This document shows, piece after piece, positions 15,971 to 25,500 of a DNA stretch of 47,547 nucleotides (its first letter is position 1; each line of letters opens with the position of its first letter). The stretch spans positions 1 through 47,547 of the forward strand of contig DAIDAQ010000007.1 in assembly GCA_027310535.1 (NCBI GenBank), in the 5' to 3' direction. The notes beneath the pieces are model-generated. The model saw only the letters and a list, made by a program, of their open reading frames with translations. It did not search any database and had not been told where the DNA came from. A program made the translations under genes and the position numbers. Source of the stretch: Candidatus Micrarchaeaceae archaeon (GTDB lineage Archaea; Micrarchaeota; Micrarchaeia; Micrarchaeales; Micrarchaeaceae).

Positions 15971-17233
15971 TCAGTACCAGCCCCTCACTTTCATCGCGCC
16001 TGCCACTCTCCTAAGTGCAATGATGTAGGCAGCCATCCTGAGGTTTACCTTTCTTCCGAGTCCTTTGTATGCCTTCTGTGCTGCAAGCACATCGCTGAAT
16101 GACCTTGTTATTATGGTATCAAGCTTCTTGTATACTTCCTCTTTTGTCCAGTAATACCCAGAGATGTTCTGCGCCCACTCAAAGTACGAGACGATCACTC
16201 CTCCAGAGTTTACGAGGAAATCAGGGAGATCAAGCACACCTCTTTCATGCAGTATCCTGTCTGCCTCTGGGGTCACCGGCCCGTTCGCGAGTTCGAGCAG
16301 CACTTTCGTGTTAATCTTGTCTGCATTCCTCTTTGTTATCTGGTTTTCTATAGCTGCAGGTATAAGCACGTCGACATCCAGCTCCAGTAGCTCGTCGTTT
16401 GTTATCCTCCTCGCGTCTTTGTAATACATCACACTACCGTGCTGCTTCGCTTCCTCAAGCTTCTTGTAGTCTAGGCCTTTCTCACTGTAGACACCTCCCT
16501 GCGAGTCGCTTATAGCCACGACCTTCGCCTTGAACATTTTTGTCACAAGGTCAAAGGCGAAGTTGCCTGCGTTGCCGAAGCCCTGTATAGCAACCTTTGC
16601 GTTTCTCAGGTTCAGCTTCTTCAGTTTCGCTGCTTCCCTCAACACGTACATTCCTCCAACCGCAGTGGAGTCGAACCTTCCCTGCGAGCCCCATAACTCA
16701 AGTGGTTTGCCAGTTATCATTCCAAACTCGTCGCGCCCGTGCATCTTACTATACTCATCAGCCATCCACGCCATCACCTGTGGGTTTGTGTAGACGTCTG
16801 GTGCAGGCACGTCGGTGAACGGGCCGACGAACTTTTCTATCGAGCGGATGTACTGGCGGGACAACCCCTCAAGCTCCTGCTCTGACAGCTTTTTTGTGTC
16901 CACAACAACACCACCCTTTGCGCCCCCAAAAGGTATATCAGCCAGTGCGCACTTCCATGTCATCCATGCAGACAGCGCCTTTACAGTGTCCACGCTCTCC
17001 TGCGGGTGAAACCTAATCCCGCCCTTGCCAGGCCCCCTTGCGTTGTTGTAGAGTATCCTGAACCCGGTGTAGGTGTTTGTGGAGCCATCCCTCATCCTGA
17101 CGGGGAAGTTAACCGTAACTGTCTGCATCGGCTCTCTGAGAATGGAATGTGCTTGCTTATCCAGTTTCATAATAGATGCAGCCTCATCGAGCTGCGCCTG
17201 TGCAATCTTAAACGGATTTAGCTCCTCTGTCAT
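15971..17233 (-). CDS. gdhA: Glutamate dehydrogenase
   Basis: A 420-residue Glu/Leu/Phe/Val dehydrogenase, normal length for the hexameric archaeal enzyme. It interconverts glutamate and 2-oxoglutarate plus ammonia. The substrate site is seen in GPGKGGIRFHP, MTWKCALADIPFGGAKGG holds the catalytic Lys, and PAPDVYTNPQVMAWM follows. The Rossmann motif is GFGNAGNFAF. NAD versus NADP use cannot be decided. ATG 17233 is preceded by GGTGAC and fits the family start better than GTG 17254. It provides glutamate, a likely amino donor for the aminotransferase at 461. Confidence 0.96.
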   Translation of the reverse strand: MTEELNPFKIAQAQLDEAASIMKLDKQAHSILREPMQTVTVNFPVRMRDGSTNTYTGFRILYNNARGPGKGGIRFHPQESVDTVKALSAWMTWKCALADIPFGGAKGGVVVDTKKLSEQELEGLSRQYIRSIEKFVGPFTDVPAPDVYTNPQVMAWMADEYSKMHGRDEFGMITGKPLELWGSQGRFDSTAVGGMYVLREAAKLKKLNLRNAKVAIQGFGNAGNFAFDLVTKMFKAKVVAISDSQGGVYSEKGLDYKKLEEAKQHGSVMYYKDARRITNDELLELDVDVLIPAAIENQITKRNADKINTKVLLELANGPVTPEADRILHERGVLDLPDFLVNSGGVIVSYFEWAQNISGYYWTKEEVYKKLDTIITRSFSDVLAAQKAYKGLGRKVNLRMAAYIIALRRVAGAMKVRGWY

Positions 17234-17262
17234 GTCACCACGACATGCACTCACTACTCAAG

Positions 17263-17270
17263 TATTTAAA
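17263..17270 (-). promoter_or_regulatory. TATA box of gdhA
   Basis: TTTAAATA on the minus strand lies 30-37 nt before the gdhA ATG at 17233, as expected for a short-leader archaeal transcript. Confidence 0.5.
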
Positions 17271-17300
17271 ACATTCATGAAGTTATAAAGTGGTGATATT

Positions 17301-17777
17301 ATGCGGATTTCCCTTCTTATGGTGATATCAGTCCTCTCCACGGTTGCCGTATTATATCTACTGTACTATCTACTAAATGTTGTGCGAGCTCCGCTCCCGA
17401 GATCGTTCACTGTTTCGGGCCGGACATTCAATTTCACTGCCTATGCAACCACGGAGCAGCAGCGCGAGCATGGACTTATGAACCAGTCAATCCAGAACGG
17501 CACATTCATGCTGTTCGTCTTCCCGAGCAAAGCAGTTTACAGCTTCTGGATGTACGATACCTACAACAGCCTCGATATCATTTGGTTGGACGGAAGCCTG
17601 CACGGCGACGCTACAGTGGTATACATTGCAAAAAACGCACTACCGTGTTCCTCGGCGCAGCAGCAGGATTGCACTGTTTACACTCCTAATGCAACTGCCA
17701 ACTATGTAATAGAAACTAGGGCAGGATTTGTTGCGCGATATGGATTAGTTACAGGAACGCCAATAAAATTTGGATGA
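17301..17777 (+). CDS. DUF192-family membrane-anchored or secreted protein
   Basis: A 158-residue protein with an N-terminal hydrophobic segment (about 3-28) acting as signal anchor, then a DUF192 domain. Family landmarks: REHGLMNQS, FMLFVFPSKAVYSFWM, NSLDIIWLDG, a Cys pair around ALPCSS and QQDCTVY, and ANYVIETRAGF. DUF192 proteins are extracytoplasmic and functionally uncharacterised. GGTGAT precedes the ATG. Its stop lies 2 nt from the end of the convergent YbjQ remnant. Confidence 0.88.
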   Translation: MRISLLMVISVLSTVAVLYLLYYLLNVVRAPLPRSFTVSGRTFNFTAYATTEQQREHGLMNQSIQNGTFMLFVFPSKAVYSFWMYDTYNSLDIIWLDGSLHGDATVVYIAKNALPCSSAQQQDCTVYTPNATANYVIETRAGFVARYGLVTGTPIKFG

Positions 17778-17779
17778 AC

Positions 17780-18135
17780 CTACCTAAGGCTGACGGGTTG
17801 CGCCTTTGTTTCCTCCTTTCCTGCTAACACTGCTGTATTATATGCCACAACCTCGGTCATGCTGTTCCCCAAATCTGAAGAGTCAAAACACATCGAAACC
17901 ACTGCGTTGACACACATCGACTTTGCATGCTCAATCAGCTGCTTATCGCATGTTCTCTTGCCTGGCTGAGCATCCTTGTATATACTCCCATCTCACCTCC
18001 GGCAAGGCTCTTGAGCCCAGCAACTATGTTGCTTCCAAGTCCCCCCTGCTTCTAACCACGACGCCGAAGCTTGGTCCAACGATCCTCTTTACCCTCATGC
18101 CTGGTATGTAATCAGTCGTTGCCACTATGATGTTT
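17780..18135 (-). pseudogene. YbjQ-like (UPF0145/DUF74) gene, frameshifted and 5'-truncated
   Basis: Minus-strand translation gives VATTDYIPGMRVKR, VVVRSRGGLGSNIVAGLKSL and AGGEMGVYTRMLSQAREHA, then, after a frame change near 17944-17950, KQLIEHAKSMCVNAVVSMC, DSSDLGNSMTEVVAYNTAV and a TAG at 17780. Together they cover a whole YbjQ-type domain, a small pentameric protein sometimes called heavy-metal-binding. One missing base explains the break. No start codon fits the family N-terminus because the coding region runs directly into the end of a transposase gene at 18140. Either the IS replaced the start or a rare start is used. Confidence 0.7.
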
Positions 18136-18139
18136 CCTT

Positions 18140-18744
18140 TTACCTGCTCTGTAGAAATCCTATAATCAATAAGTAATTGATGTACCTGTGTATGTTATAA
18201 ACAATATCAATGACTTTCATTTCCTTTCTCTGCATCCTTAATAGTTTACTTCTAAGTTCATCACCGAATTTTCTTTTCTGAACAGAATTTATTGTCTCAA
18301 TTTTGCTTCTCTGATGATAGTCCGAAGCAGGAAAGTTTCTACGCATTTTCCTTCGATAGGATCCCTTTGTCCTTGACAATGGTGCCATATCCCTGGGCGG
18401 TATTATCGATTTTGCACCTAATTTATGTGCAAATTTATGATTGTCTTCTGACTCAAATCCTTTATCTGCAGTAATATTGATGAGGTCACTACCTCTCTGG
18501 TCTTTTCAATAACAGGTTTGAATGTTTTATTTTCGTTGATATAAGGCCTTCTGTCTTCTGAAATAATTATTGTTTGTTTGTCTGTATCGACCGAAAGAAT
18601 ATGTTTCATAAACCGTTTTCTTCTCCTCGGAACCCTTATTCTGTTCTCATAATGTTGTGATGTATGATGCAATTTGTAGCCTGTCGAATCTATCGCAATG
18701 TTTGCGATAGTTGTCAAGAATAATTGATATGTTTTTGTCAACAA
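18140..18744 (-). pseudogene. IS5-like DDE transposase remnant
   Basis: Two frames together rebuild the catalytic half of a transposase. From 18744 the reading is NIAIDSTGYKLHHTSQHYEN (first Asp) to KPVIEKTREV. After a frameshift near 18490 it continues NITADKGFESEDNHKFAHKL (second Asp), KSIIPPRDMAPLSRTKGSYR, YHQRSKIET (Glu) and VYNIHRY to a stop at 18140. The D-D-E triad is complete but the frame is broken and the N-terminal third is missing. It is more A/T-rich than its neighbours, fitting recent transfer and decay. Confidence 0.75.
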
Positions 18745-18764
18745 GAATTCCCAAATGTAAGGGG

Positions 18765-18860
18765 GTATCCTATCAAAGGGTGCTGAAAGGAGTCACAAAG
18801 GAAGAGGCGAAGAAGGAAAGCAAGGAAAAGATTCCACTCCCTCTGCCCTCCGTGCTCTGA
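18765..18860 (+). pseudogene. Possible 3' remnant of an unknown gene
   Basis: Between the transposase remnant and rpoH, a plus-strand frame reads GVSYQRVLKGVTKEEAKKES, then KEKIPLPLPSVL and a TGA near 18860. The helical, charged composition looks coding-like and it starts abruptly at the transposase side. It may be the tail of a gene cut by the IS. It is weak; a GTG at 18780 could also start a 26-residue peptide. Confidence 0.25.
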
Positions 18861-18965
18861 TCCTAGAATGCCGGTTTATTCCGCTTTTTTGGAAAATCAG
18901 GAAGATATTTAATTCTTTTCTGCACATTAGATAGAAATTGCCGCCCTTTCTCTTCAGGTGAAGCA

Positions 18966-19190
18966 TTGGTATCCAGCTACGACCTCGTGCCTAAACATGA
19001 GCTGCTTAGCGAGAGCGAAGCGAAAAAGGTAGCGAAGAAGTTCAACGTCCCTATAGATAAATTCCCAAGAATGCTTGCAACAGACCCACAGTCTGTGAAG
19101 CTGGGTGCAAAGCCGGGGCAGCTTATAGAAATAACGAGGAACGACGGCAACGGCAACTACAAATATTACCGGTATGTAACGAAAGGCTGA
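18966..19190 (+). CDS. rpoH: RNA polymerase subunit H (Rpo5)
   Basis: A 74-residue homologue of the C-terminal domain of eukaryotic RPB5. Typical signals are DLVPKHELLSESEAKKV, PRMLATDPQ and a KPGQLIEITR strand. The start is TTG at 18966 with AGGTGA upstream. It is the first gene of the polymerase cluster, as in most archaea. Confidence 0.96.
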   Translation: MVSSYDLVPKHELLSESEAKKVAKKFNVPIDKFPRMLATDPQSVKLGAKPGQLIEITRNDGNGNYKYYRYVTKG

Positions 19191-19229
19191 CTTATAAATC
19201 TGCGCAACCGCGCATGGCTTAGTGATAAT

Positions 19230-20717
19230 GTGAAAAACCACGAAGTGCTAGAGTCCTATCTCTCGACAGTCTCAATGGTGCAGCAGCAGATCGAAAGCTG
19301 CAACAGGTTCATACACACAGGGATAAACAGGATAGTTGAGAGCCAGAACATAATTGAGCCTGATGTCTCTGACTTCGCAATCAGGCTGAACAGCATAAGG
19401 CTTGAGCAGCCGAAGATCATAGAGTCAGACAGCTCAGTGAGAAGCTTCCTTCCACACGAGGCGCTCATGCGCAACCTCACATATGCCGCGCCTATGTACA
19501 TAACATACACGCCTGTCATCAGCGGCGTCGAAAAGACGATAAATATGGCAGAGGCCTATGTCGGGGAGATGCCAGTGATGGTGAAGAGCGACCTCTGCTA
19601 CACCAAGAACATGTCTTATGAACAGTTGCTCAGCAGCGGCGAGGACCCTGACGACCCTGGCGGTTACTTCATAATCAAGGGGACAGAGAGGGTGCTCGTG
19701 GGCATCGAGGATCTCGCCCCAAACAAGATAATCTGCACGAAGGAGAGCAGCGGAGACGTCACGGCAAAGGTCTTCTCTTCAACGCAGCTCAACTTTAGAG
19801 GAAGGTGCTCTGTGACGAGGGACGAGTATGGGGTATACACGCTGATGTTTCCCACACTGGCAAAGAGCCTTGACCTCGTGCTGGTGATGAGGGCCCTCGG
19901 GCTAACGTCAAACAAGATGCTCGAAGCCTTTACCGACAAAGACGGGAGGAACGACATGCTACTCAACATCGAGACCAGCAAGGCGAAGGATATATCGGTG
20001 CAGGACGCGATCGGAGAGCTTGGCAGGATGTCCGCGCCGAACCAGGCGAAGGTATACCAGGAGAAGAGGGCGGAGTTCCAGCTTGATTCGTATATACTGC
20101 CGCATCTAGGCATGAAGCCCGAGGACAGGCTTGAGAAGGCGCAGTACCTCGCAAGGATGGCTGAGCACGCATCGCTTGTTGCCTACAGAAAGGTAAAGCC
20201 GGACGACCGCGACAACTACGCAAACAAGCGCATAAACCTTGCAGGCGACCTGATGGAGGTGCTATTCAGCAGCGCGTTCAAGTTCTTCATCCGTGACGTC
20301 AAGTACCACATAGAGAGGACAACTGCCAGGGGGAGGAAGCTTACCGTCAGGACAAACATAAACCCGGACACCCTTACGGAGAAGATCCTGTACTCGATGG
20401 GAACCGGAGCGTGGCCTGCCGGGCAAACCGGTGTTTCGCAGGTCCTCGACAGGACAAACCTCTTCAGCTCCCTCTCCCACCTCAGGAGGGTAAAATCGCC
20501 GCTTACGAAAAAGCACTCGCACCTCAAGGCAAGGGATGTACATGGTAGCCATATCGGGAAGATATGCCCCTCTGAAACCCCTGAAGGACCTGAGGTGGGG
20601 CTTACGCGGTACCTTTCACTCATGGCGAAGGTCACCGTAGGTGCTGATGAGACCATGGCTGCTAAGAAGCTGAAGGAGATGATGCAGGAGGGCGGCGGGA
20701 AGCCGGTAAAAGGATGA
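19230..20717 (+). CDS. rpoB2: RNA polymerase subunit B'' (Rpo2N)
   Basis: A 495-residue N-terminal half of the second-largest polymerase subunit (protrusion, lobe and fork). Landmarks are GGYFIIKGTERVLVGIEDLA, LDRTNLFSSLSHLRRVKSPL and HGSHIGKICPSETPEGPEVG near the C-terminus. The chain ends after the fork and the B' gene starts 4 nt later, so B is split as in many euryarchaea. GTG start at 19230. Confidence 0.97.
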   Translation: MKNHEVLESYLSTVSMVQQQIESCNRFIHTGINRIVESQNIIEPDVSDFAIRLNSIRLEQPKIIESDSSVRSFLPHEALMRNLTYAAPMYITYTPVISGVEKTINMAEAYVGEMPVMVKSDLCYTKNMSYEQLLSSGEDPDDPGGYFIIKGTERVLVGIEDLAPNKIICTKESSGDVTAKVFSSTQLNFRGRCSVTRDEYGVYTLMFPTLAKSLDLVLVMRALGLTSNKMLEAFTDKDGRNDMLLNIETSKAKDISVQDAIGELGRMSAPNQAKVYQEKRAEFQLDSYILPHLGMKPEDRLEKAQYLARMAEHASLVAYRKVKPDDRDNYANKRINLAGDLMEVLFSSAFKFFIRDVKYHIERTTARGRKLTVRTNINPDTLTEKILYSMGTGAWPAGQTGVSQVLDRTNLFSSLSHLRRVKSPLTKKHSHLKARDVHGSHIGKICPSETPEGPEVGLTRYLSLMAKVTVGADETMAAKKLKEMMQEGGGKPVKG

Positions 20718-20721
20718 CGGT

Positions 20722-22551
20722 GTGTTCATGGGAAATGAGATGTGCAATGTGTTCATAAACGGGAAGATGCTAGGCAGCGTGAGCAATGGCCCTGCCTTCG
20801 TCGCAGAGGTTAAGAAGGGCAGAAGGTCCGGCATCGTCTCCGGGGAGGTCAACATAGCATATATGAAGAAGCTGAACGAGGTGTACGTCTTTACAGACAG
20901 CGGTAGGGTCAGGAAGCCGTACATAATCGTTGAAAACGGGAAGAGCAAGCTGACCGGCGAGCTAAAGCAGAAGCTCGCCAGCAAGGAGATAGATTTCAAC
21001 TATCTTGTCAGGAGAGGCATCATCGAATACCTCGATGCTGAGGAGGAGGAAAATATCCTTTCTGCTGTTGACGAAGCCCAGGTAACAGGGAAGACCACAC
21101 ATCTGGAGATAGACCCTGCGTCGAACCTCAGCCTGATAATGAATTTGAACATCTTCCCTGAGTACAACAGCATAGGTAAGCACTCGTTGATGTCAAACTT
21201 CGTCAAGCAGGCCCAGGGTCTCTATGCGCTTAACTTCAGGAATAGATATGATGCAAGGGCATTCCTGCTCTTTTATCCCCAAGTCCCGCTGGTGAACAGC
21301 ATAACATACAGGCAGCTCAAGCTCGGGCGCCACGCCTCAGGCCAGAATTTCGTCGTCGCCCTTACGACATATTACGGGTACAACATGAAGGACGCGGTCG
21401 TGCTCAACAAGGCAGCAGTAGACAGGGGTCTGGGGCGCAGCCTATTCTACAGGTCGTATGCCGACGAGGAAAGGAGGTACCCGGGAGGGCAGCAGGACCA
21501 CTTTAGGATCCCGTCACCGACAGCAGACGGTTACAAGGGTGAGCACGCGTACGTGAAGCTCTCTGACGATGGGATCATCGAACCTGAGATGGAGATAGGG
21601 GAGGGCAACGTTCTTATAGGGAAAGTATCGCCACCGAGGTTCCTTGAGGAGCAGACGACCTTCGGCATAGCAGAGGAGAAGACAAGAGACAACTCGGTCA
21701 TTCTAAGGTCTGGCGAGGAAGGGATCGTAGACAGCGTCGCGATCAGCGAGACTACGGGTGCAACAAAGATCGTCAAGGTCCGCGTGCGCAGCATCAAGAT
21801 ACCGGAGAACGGGGACAAGTTTGCGAGCAGGCAGGCGCAAAAAGGTGTAGTAGGCCTAATTCTAAGGAACGAGGATATGCCGTTTTCTGGCGGGGGTATA
21901 GTTCCTGACCTGCTCCTAAACCCGCACAGCCTTCCTGGGAGGATGACGCTCGGGCACATGCTTGAGATGCTTACCGGCAAGGCAGTCTCGCTCGACGGTA
22001 GGATGGTAGACGGCACTCCTTTCTCCACAAACGGCACCGAGCTTATAGACGAATACGGTGCGGTGCTCGAGAAGAACGGGTTCGATAGGTTCGGGGACGA
22101 ATGGTTTTATGATGGGAGGACCGGCAAGAGGTTTGCTGCAAAGATCTTCACAGGTGTCGTTTATTACAACAAGCTTCATCAGATGGTTAGCCTGAAGCTC
22201 CAGGTCAGGGGGAGGGGGCCGATGCAGATCCTCACCCACCAGCCGACGGAGGGCAAGCCGAGGAAAGGAGGCCTCAAGTTCGGTGAGATGGAAAGGGACG
22301 CGCTCGTAGGCCACGGTGCCAGCCTGCTTTTGAAGGAGCGCATGCTTGACCAGAGCGACAAGACCACGATACTCGTCTGCAAGGACTGCGGCGACATCGG
22401 CTATCATGACAATATAAAGAATGCTAATGTATGCCTCACATGCGGGTCAAGCAGCTTGAAGGAGGTTGAGATAAGCTATGGGTTCAAGGTGCTGCTCGAC
22501 GAGATAAAGTCGCTGCACATACTCCCGAGAATAAGGCTGAAGAACGAGTGA
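20722..22551 (+). CDS. rpoB1: RNA polymerase subunit B' (Rpo2C)
   Basis: A 609-residue C-terminal half of subunit B. It has the hybrid-binding region (LTTYYGYNMKDAVVLNKAAV; KIPENGDKFASRQAQKGVVG), the wall and anchor, and a C-terminal zinc ribbon (CKDCG about 20 residues before CLTCG). GTG 20722 is used; ATG 20728 with the same frame is an alternative. It overlaps the rpoA start by 4 nt. Confidence 0.97.
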   Translation: MFMGNEMCNVFINGKMLGSVSNGPAFVAEVKKGRRSGIVSGEVNIAYMKKLNEVYVFTDSGRVRKPYIIVENGKSKLTGELKQKLASKEIDFNYLVRRGIIEYLDAEEEENILSAVDEAQVTGKTTHLEIDPASNLSLIMNLNIFPEYNSIGKHSLMSNFVKQAQGLYALNFRNRYDARAFLLFYPQVPLVNSITYRQLKLGRHASGQNFVVALTTYYGYNMKDAVVLNKAAVDRGLGRSLFYRSYADEERRYPGGQQDHFRIPSPTADGYKGEHAYVKLSDDGIIEPEMEIGEGNVLIGKVSPPRFLEEQTTFGIAEEKTRDNSVILRSGEEGIVDSVAISETTGATKIVKVRVRSIKIPENGDKFASRQAQKGVVGLILRNEDMPFSGGGIVPDLLLNPHSLPGRMTLGHMLEMLTGKAVSLDGRMVDGTPFSTNGTELIDEYGAVLEKNGFDRFGDEWFYDGRTGKRFAAKIFTGVVYYNKLHQMVSLKLQVRGRGPMQILTHQPTEGKPRKGGLKFGEMERDALVGHGASLLLKERMLDQSDKTTILVCKDCGDIGYHDNIKNANVCLTCGSSSLKEVEISYGFKVLLDEIKSLHILPRIRLKNE

Positions 22552-25500
22552 GTGATGAGATGCAGGCCGAGATGATAGACCACATAAGGTTCACGGCGAT
22601 ATCGCCCGAGACCATAAAGAAGATGAGCGTCGCGAAGATCGTCGTCGCCGACACGTGCAACGACGATGGCTACCCTATAGACGGCGCACTGCTCGACCAG
22701 CGGATGGGCGTGATAGACCCCGGGCTGAAATGTAAGACCTGCGGCGGAAGGCCGAAGACCTGCCCAGGCCACTTCGGGCATATCGAGCTCGTCAGGCCCG
22801 TGATGCACCCTGAGTTTGCAAAGGGAGTATACCTATTGCTCAGCGCTACGTGCGAGAGCTGCCACCGCATCCTTCTCAACGAGAAGCAGATAGAGGAGCT
22901 CAAGCCCGATATAGAGCGCATAGTCTCTGAGGAGGAATCAGAGACTACAACCGAAGCGCAGGGCAAGAGCCTCAACACGATCAAGAGGTTGAAGACGGTG
23001 AAGAAGTGCCCGCACTGCAATGCAGTGCAGCACAAGCTGAAGTTCGAGCGCCCAACCTTCTTCTATATGGAGGGCAACAAGATGAAGCCGGACGAGATAC
23101 GCGACTGGATGTCCAAGATATCAAACGAAGACTTGGCGCTCCTGAGAATCGACGGTACTGCAACGAGGCCGGAGTGGTTCGTCGTCACGACCCTGCTGGT
23201 GCCCCCGGTGAACATTCGCCCGTCAATAACCCTGGAGTCCGGGGAGCGAAGTGAGGACGACCTCACGCACAAGCTTCTTGACATAATAAGGACGAACCAG
23301 AGGCTCGAGCAGGACATAGACGCAGGCGCGCCGCAGATAATCATCGACGACCTTTGGGAGCTGCTGCAGTATCAAGTAACTACATACTTCAACAACGAGA
23401 CACCGGGTGTGCCTGTCGCAAGGCACAGGTCCACGAGGCCGCTCAAGACCCTCGCACAGAGGCTGAAAGGCAAGGAAGGGAGGGTGAGGTACAACCTCTC
23501 AGGGAAGAGGGTCAACTTCTCGGCGAGGACGGTCATAACGCCTGACAACAACATAGACCTGAACGAGATCGGGGTGCCGAGAAGGATAGCGGAGAACCTT
23601 TCAGTGCCGTTCTATGTAACAAAATGGAACTTCGAGCCCGCAAAGCAGTTCCTGGCAAATACCTCGTATCCCCTTGTTACTAATCATATAAGCAAGGGTG
23701 GGATAAGGAAAAGGGTCACCGAGACGAACCGCGCGGAGCTGCTCGCTGCGCTGCAGCCAGGTGACATCCTCGAACGCCAGCTTGTCGACGGGGACATAGT
23801 TCTCTTCAACAGGCAGCCCACGCTGCATAGGGTCTCGATGATGGCGCACAGGGTGAGAGTGCTCGACGGCAAGACGTTCAGGATGCACCTCAGCGCATGC
23901 ATACCGTACAATGCAGACTTCGACGGGGACGAGATGAATCTTCACGTGCCGCAGACGATAGAAGCGCAGGCAGAGGCTGCATACCTGATGTCCGTGCAGA
24001 AGCTCCTTATATCCGCAAGGGACGGGATGCCGATCATGTTCTGCGAGGAGGACACGATTTCAGGACTCTACATGCTCACGAAGGACGGTGCATTCTTCAC
24101 AAAGGACGAGGCCGCGAGGATGCTCGCGTCTGTCGGAATTTTCGAGCTGCCGAAACCTACGAGGAGCGGTTATCTAGGCAGGGCGATATTCTCCATGATA
24201 CTGCCTGATGGCCTGAACCTTGAGGCAATGGTAAAGGGCAACAAGGTCGTCATAAAGAACGGCCAGCTCACTGAGGGGTACATAGGCTCCGGGTTTGTAG
24301 ACGGCAGGGGGCTGCTGCTGCTTGAGATATTCGACAAGTATGGATATGACGCAGCGCAGAGGTTCATCAACAACGCGACAAAGCTCTCGATGCGCTCCGT
24401 CTATATGTCAGGGGTGACGATCAGCCTGAAGGATTACTACAATACAGACGAGATGAAGAAGAGCAAGGAGAGAGTGATAGCAGAGGTCAAGGCGAACGTT
24501 GGCGCCATACTGAAGCGCTACAGGGGCAAGGCCATCGAGCCTCTGCCCGGTTACACGAGGAAGCAGACCTACGAGCTCGAAACGTTCACAACCCTCAATG
24601 TCGCAAGGGATATGGTTGACAAGGCACTGCGCGGCCAGCTGAGTATGCAGAACAACGCGATGCTTATGACTGCGATAAAATCACGAGGGACATCGCTTAA
24701 CCTCGTGCAGACGAGCATGTTCCTGGGCCAGCAGTCGGTTAGGGGAGAAAGGCCGTCGAGGGGCTACACAAGGAGAGTGCTCCCGTACTTCAGGAAGAAC
24801 GACCCTGACCCGCAGGCTCACGGGTTTGTTAAGTCGAGCTTCCTCAACGGGCTCGATTTCCTCGACTACTACATGCACGCAATGGGGGCAAGGGATTCCG
24901 CGGTAGGAAAGCCGCTCATGACCGCAGACAGCGGCTACCTGCAGCGCAGGCTCATCAACGCGATGCAGGATTTCTATGTCGAAAAGGACCTCTCAGTGAG
25001 GGACGCTAGCGGCGCGGTAGTGCAGACAATCTACGGGGGTGACGGGATTGACCCGATAAACGACTCCTTCGCAAACGGGAGGCGCGGTGATGAGCACCTC
25101 GTCGTGCCAGGAGAGGCCGTCGGAACGGTCGCGGCCCAGAGCCTCGGCGAACCGAGCACCCAGATGCTGCTTAAGACCTTCCACCAGGCTGGGGTCATAT
25201 CCACGATGACAGTGAGGGGGTTGCCAAGGATAAAGGAGCTCGTCGACGCCAGAAAAGTGCCCAAGATGCCGCTCATAGAGATACAGCTTGAAAAGGGTGC
25301 ATCGAAGAGCATAGAGAAGGCAAGTGCCATAAAGAAAAAGCTCGAAGAAGTAAAGGTGAGAAGGATGCTCTCCTCGTTTGATGAGGATTTCAAGAGTGAG
25401 ACGATGAAGCTCACGCTGAGCAGGGAGAGGCTTTCGCTCTACGAGCTTACAGAGCACGACGTGCTTAACAAACTGTCAAAGCACGAGGGGGTAAAGGTAA

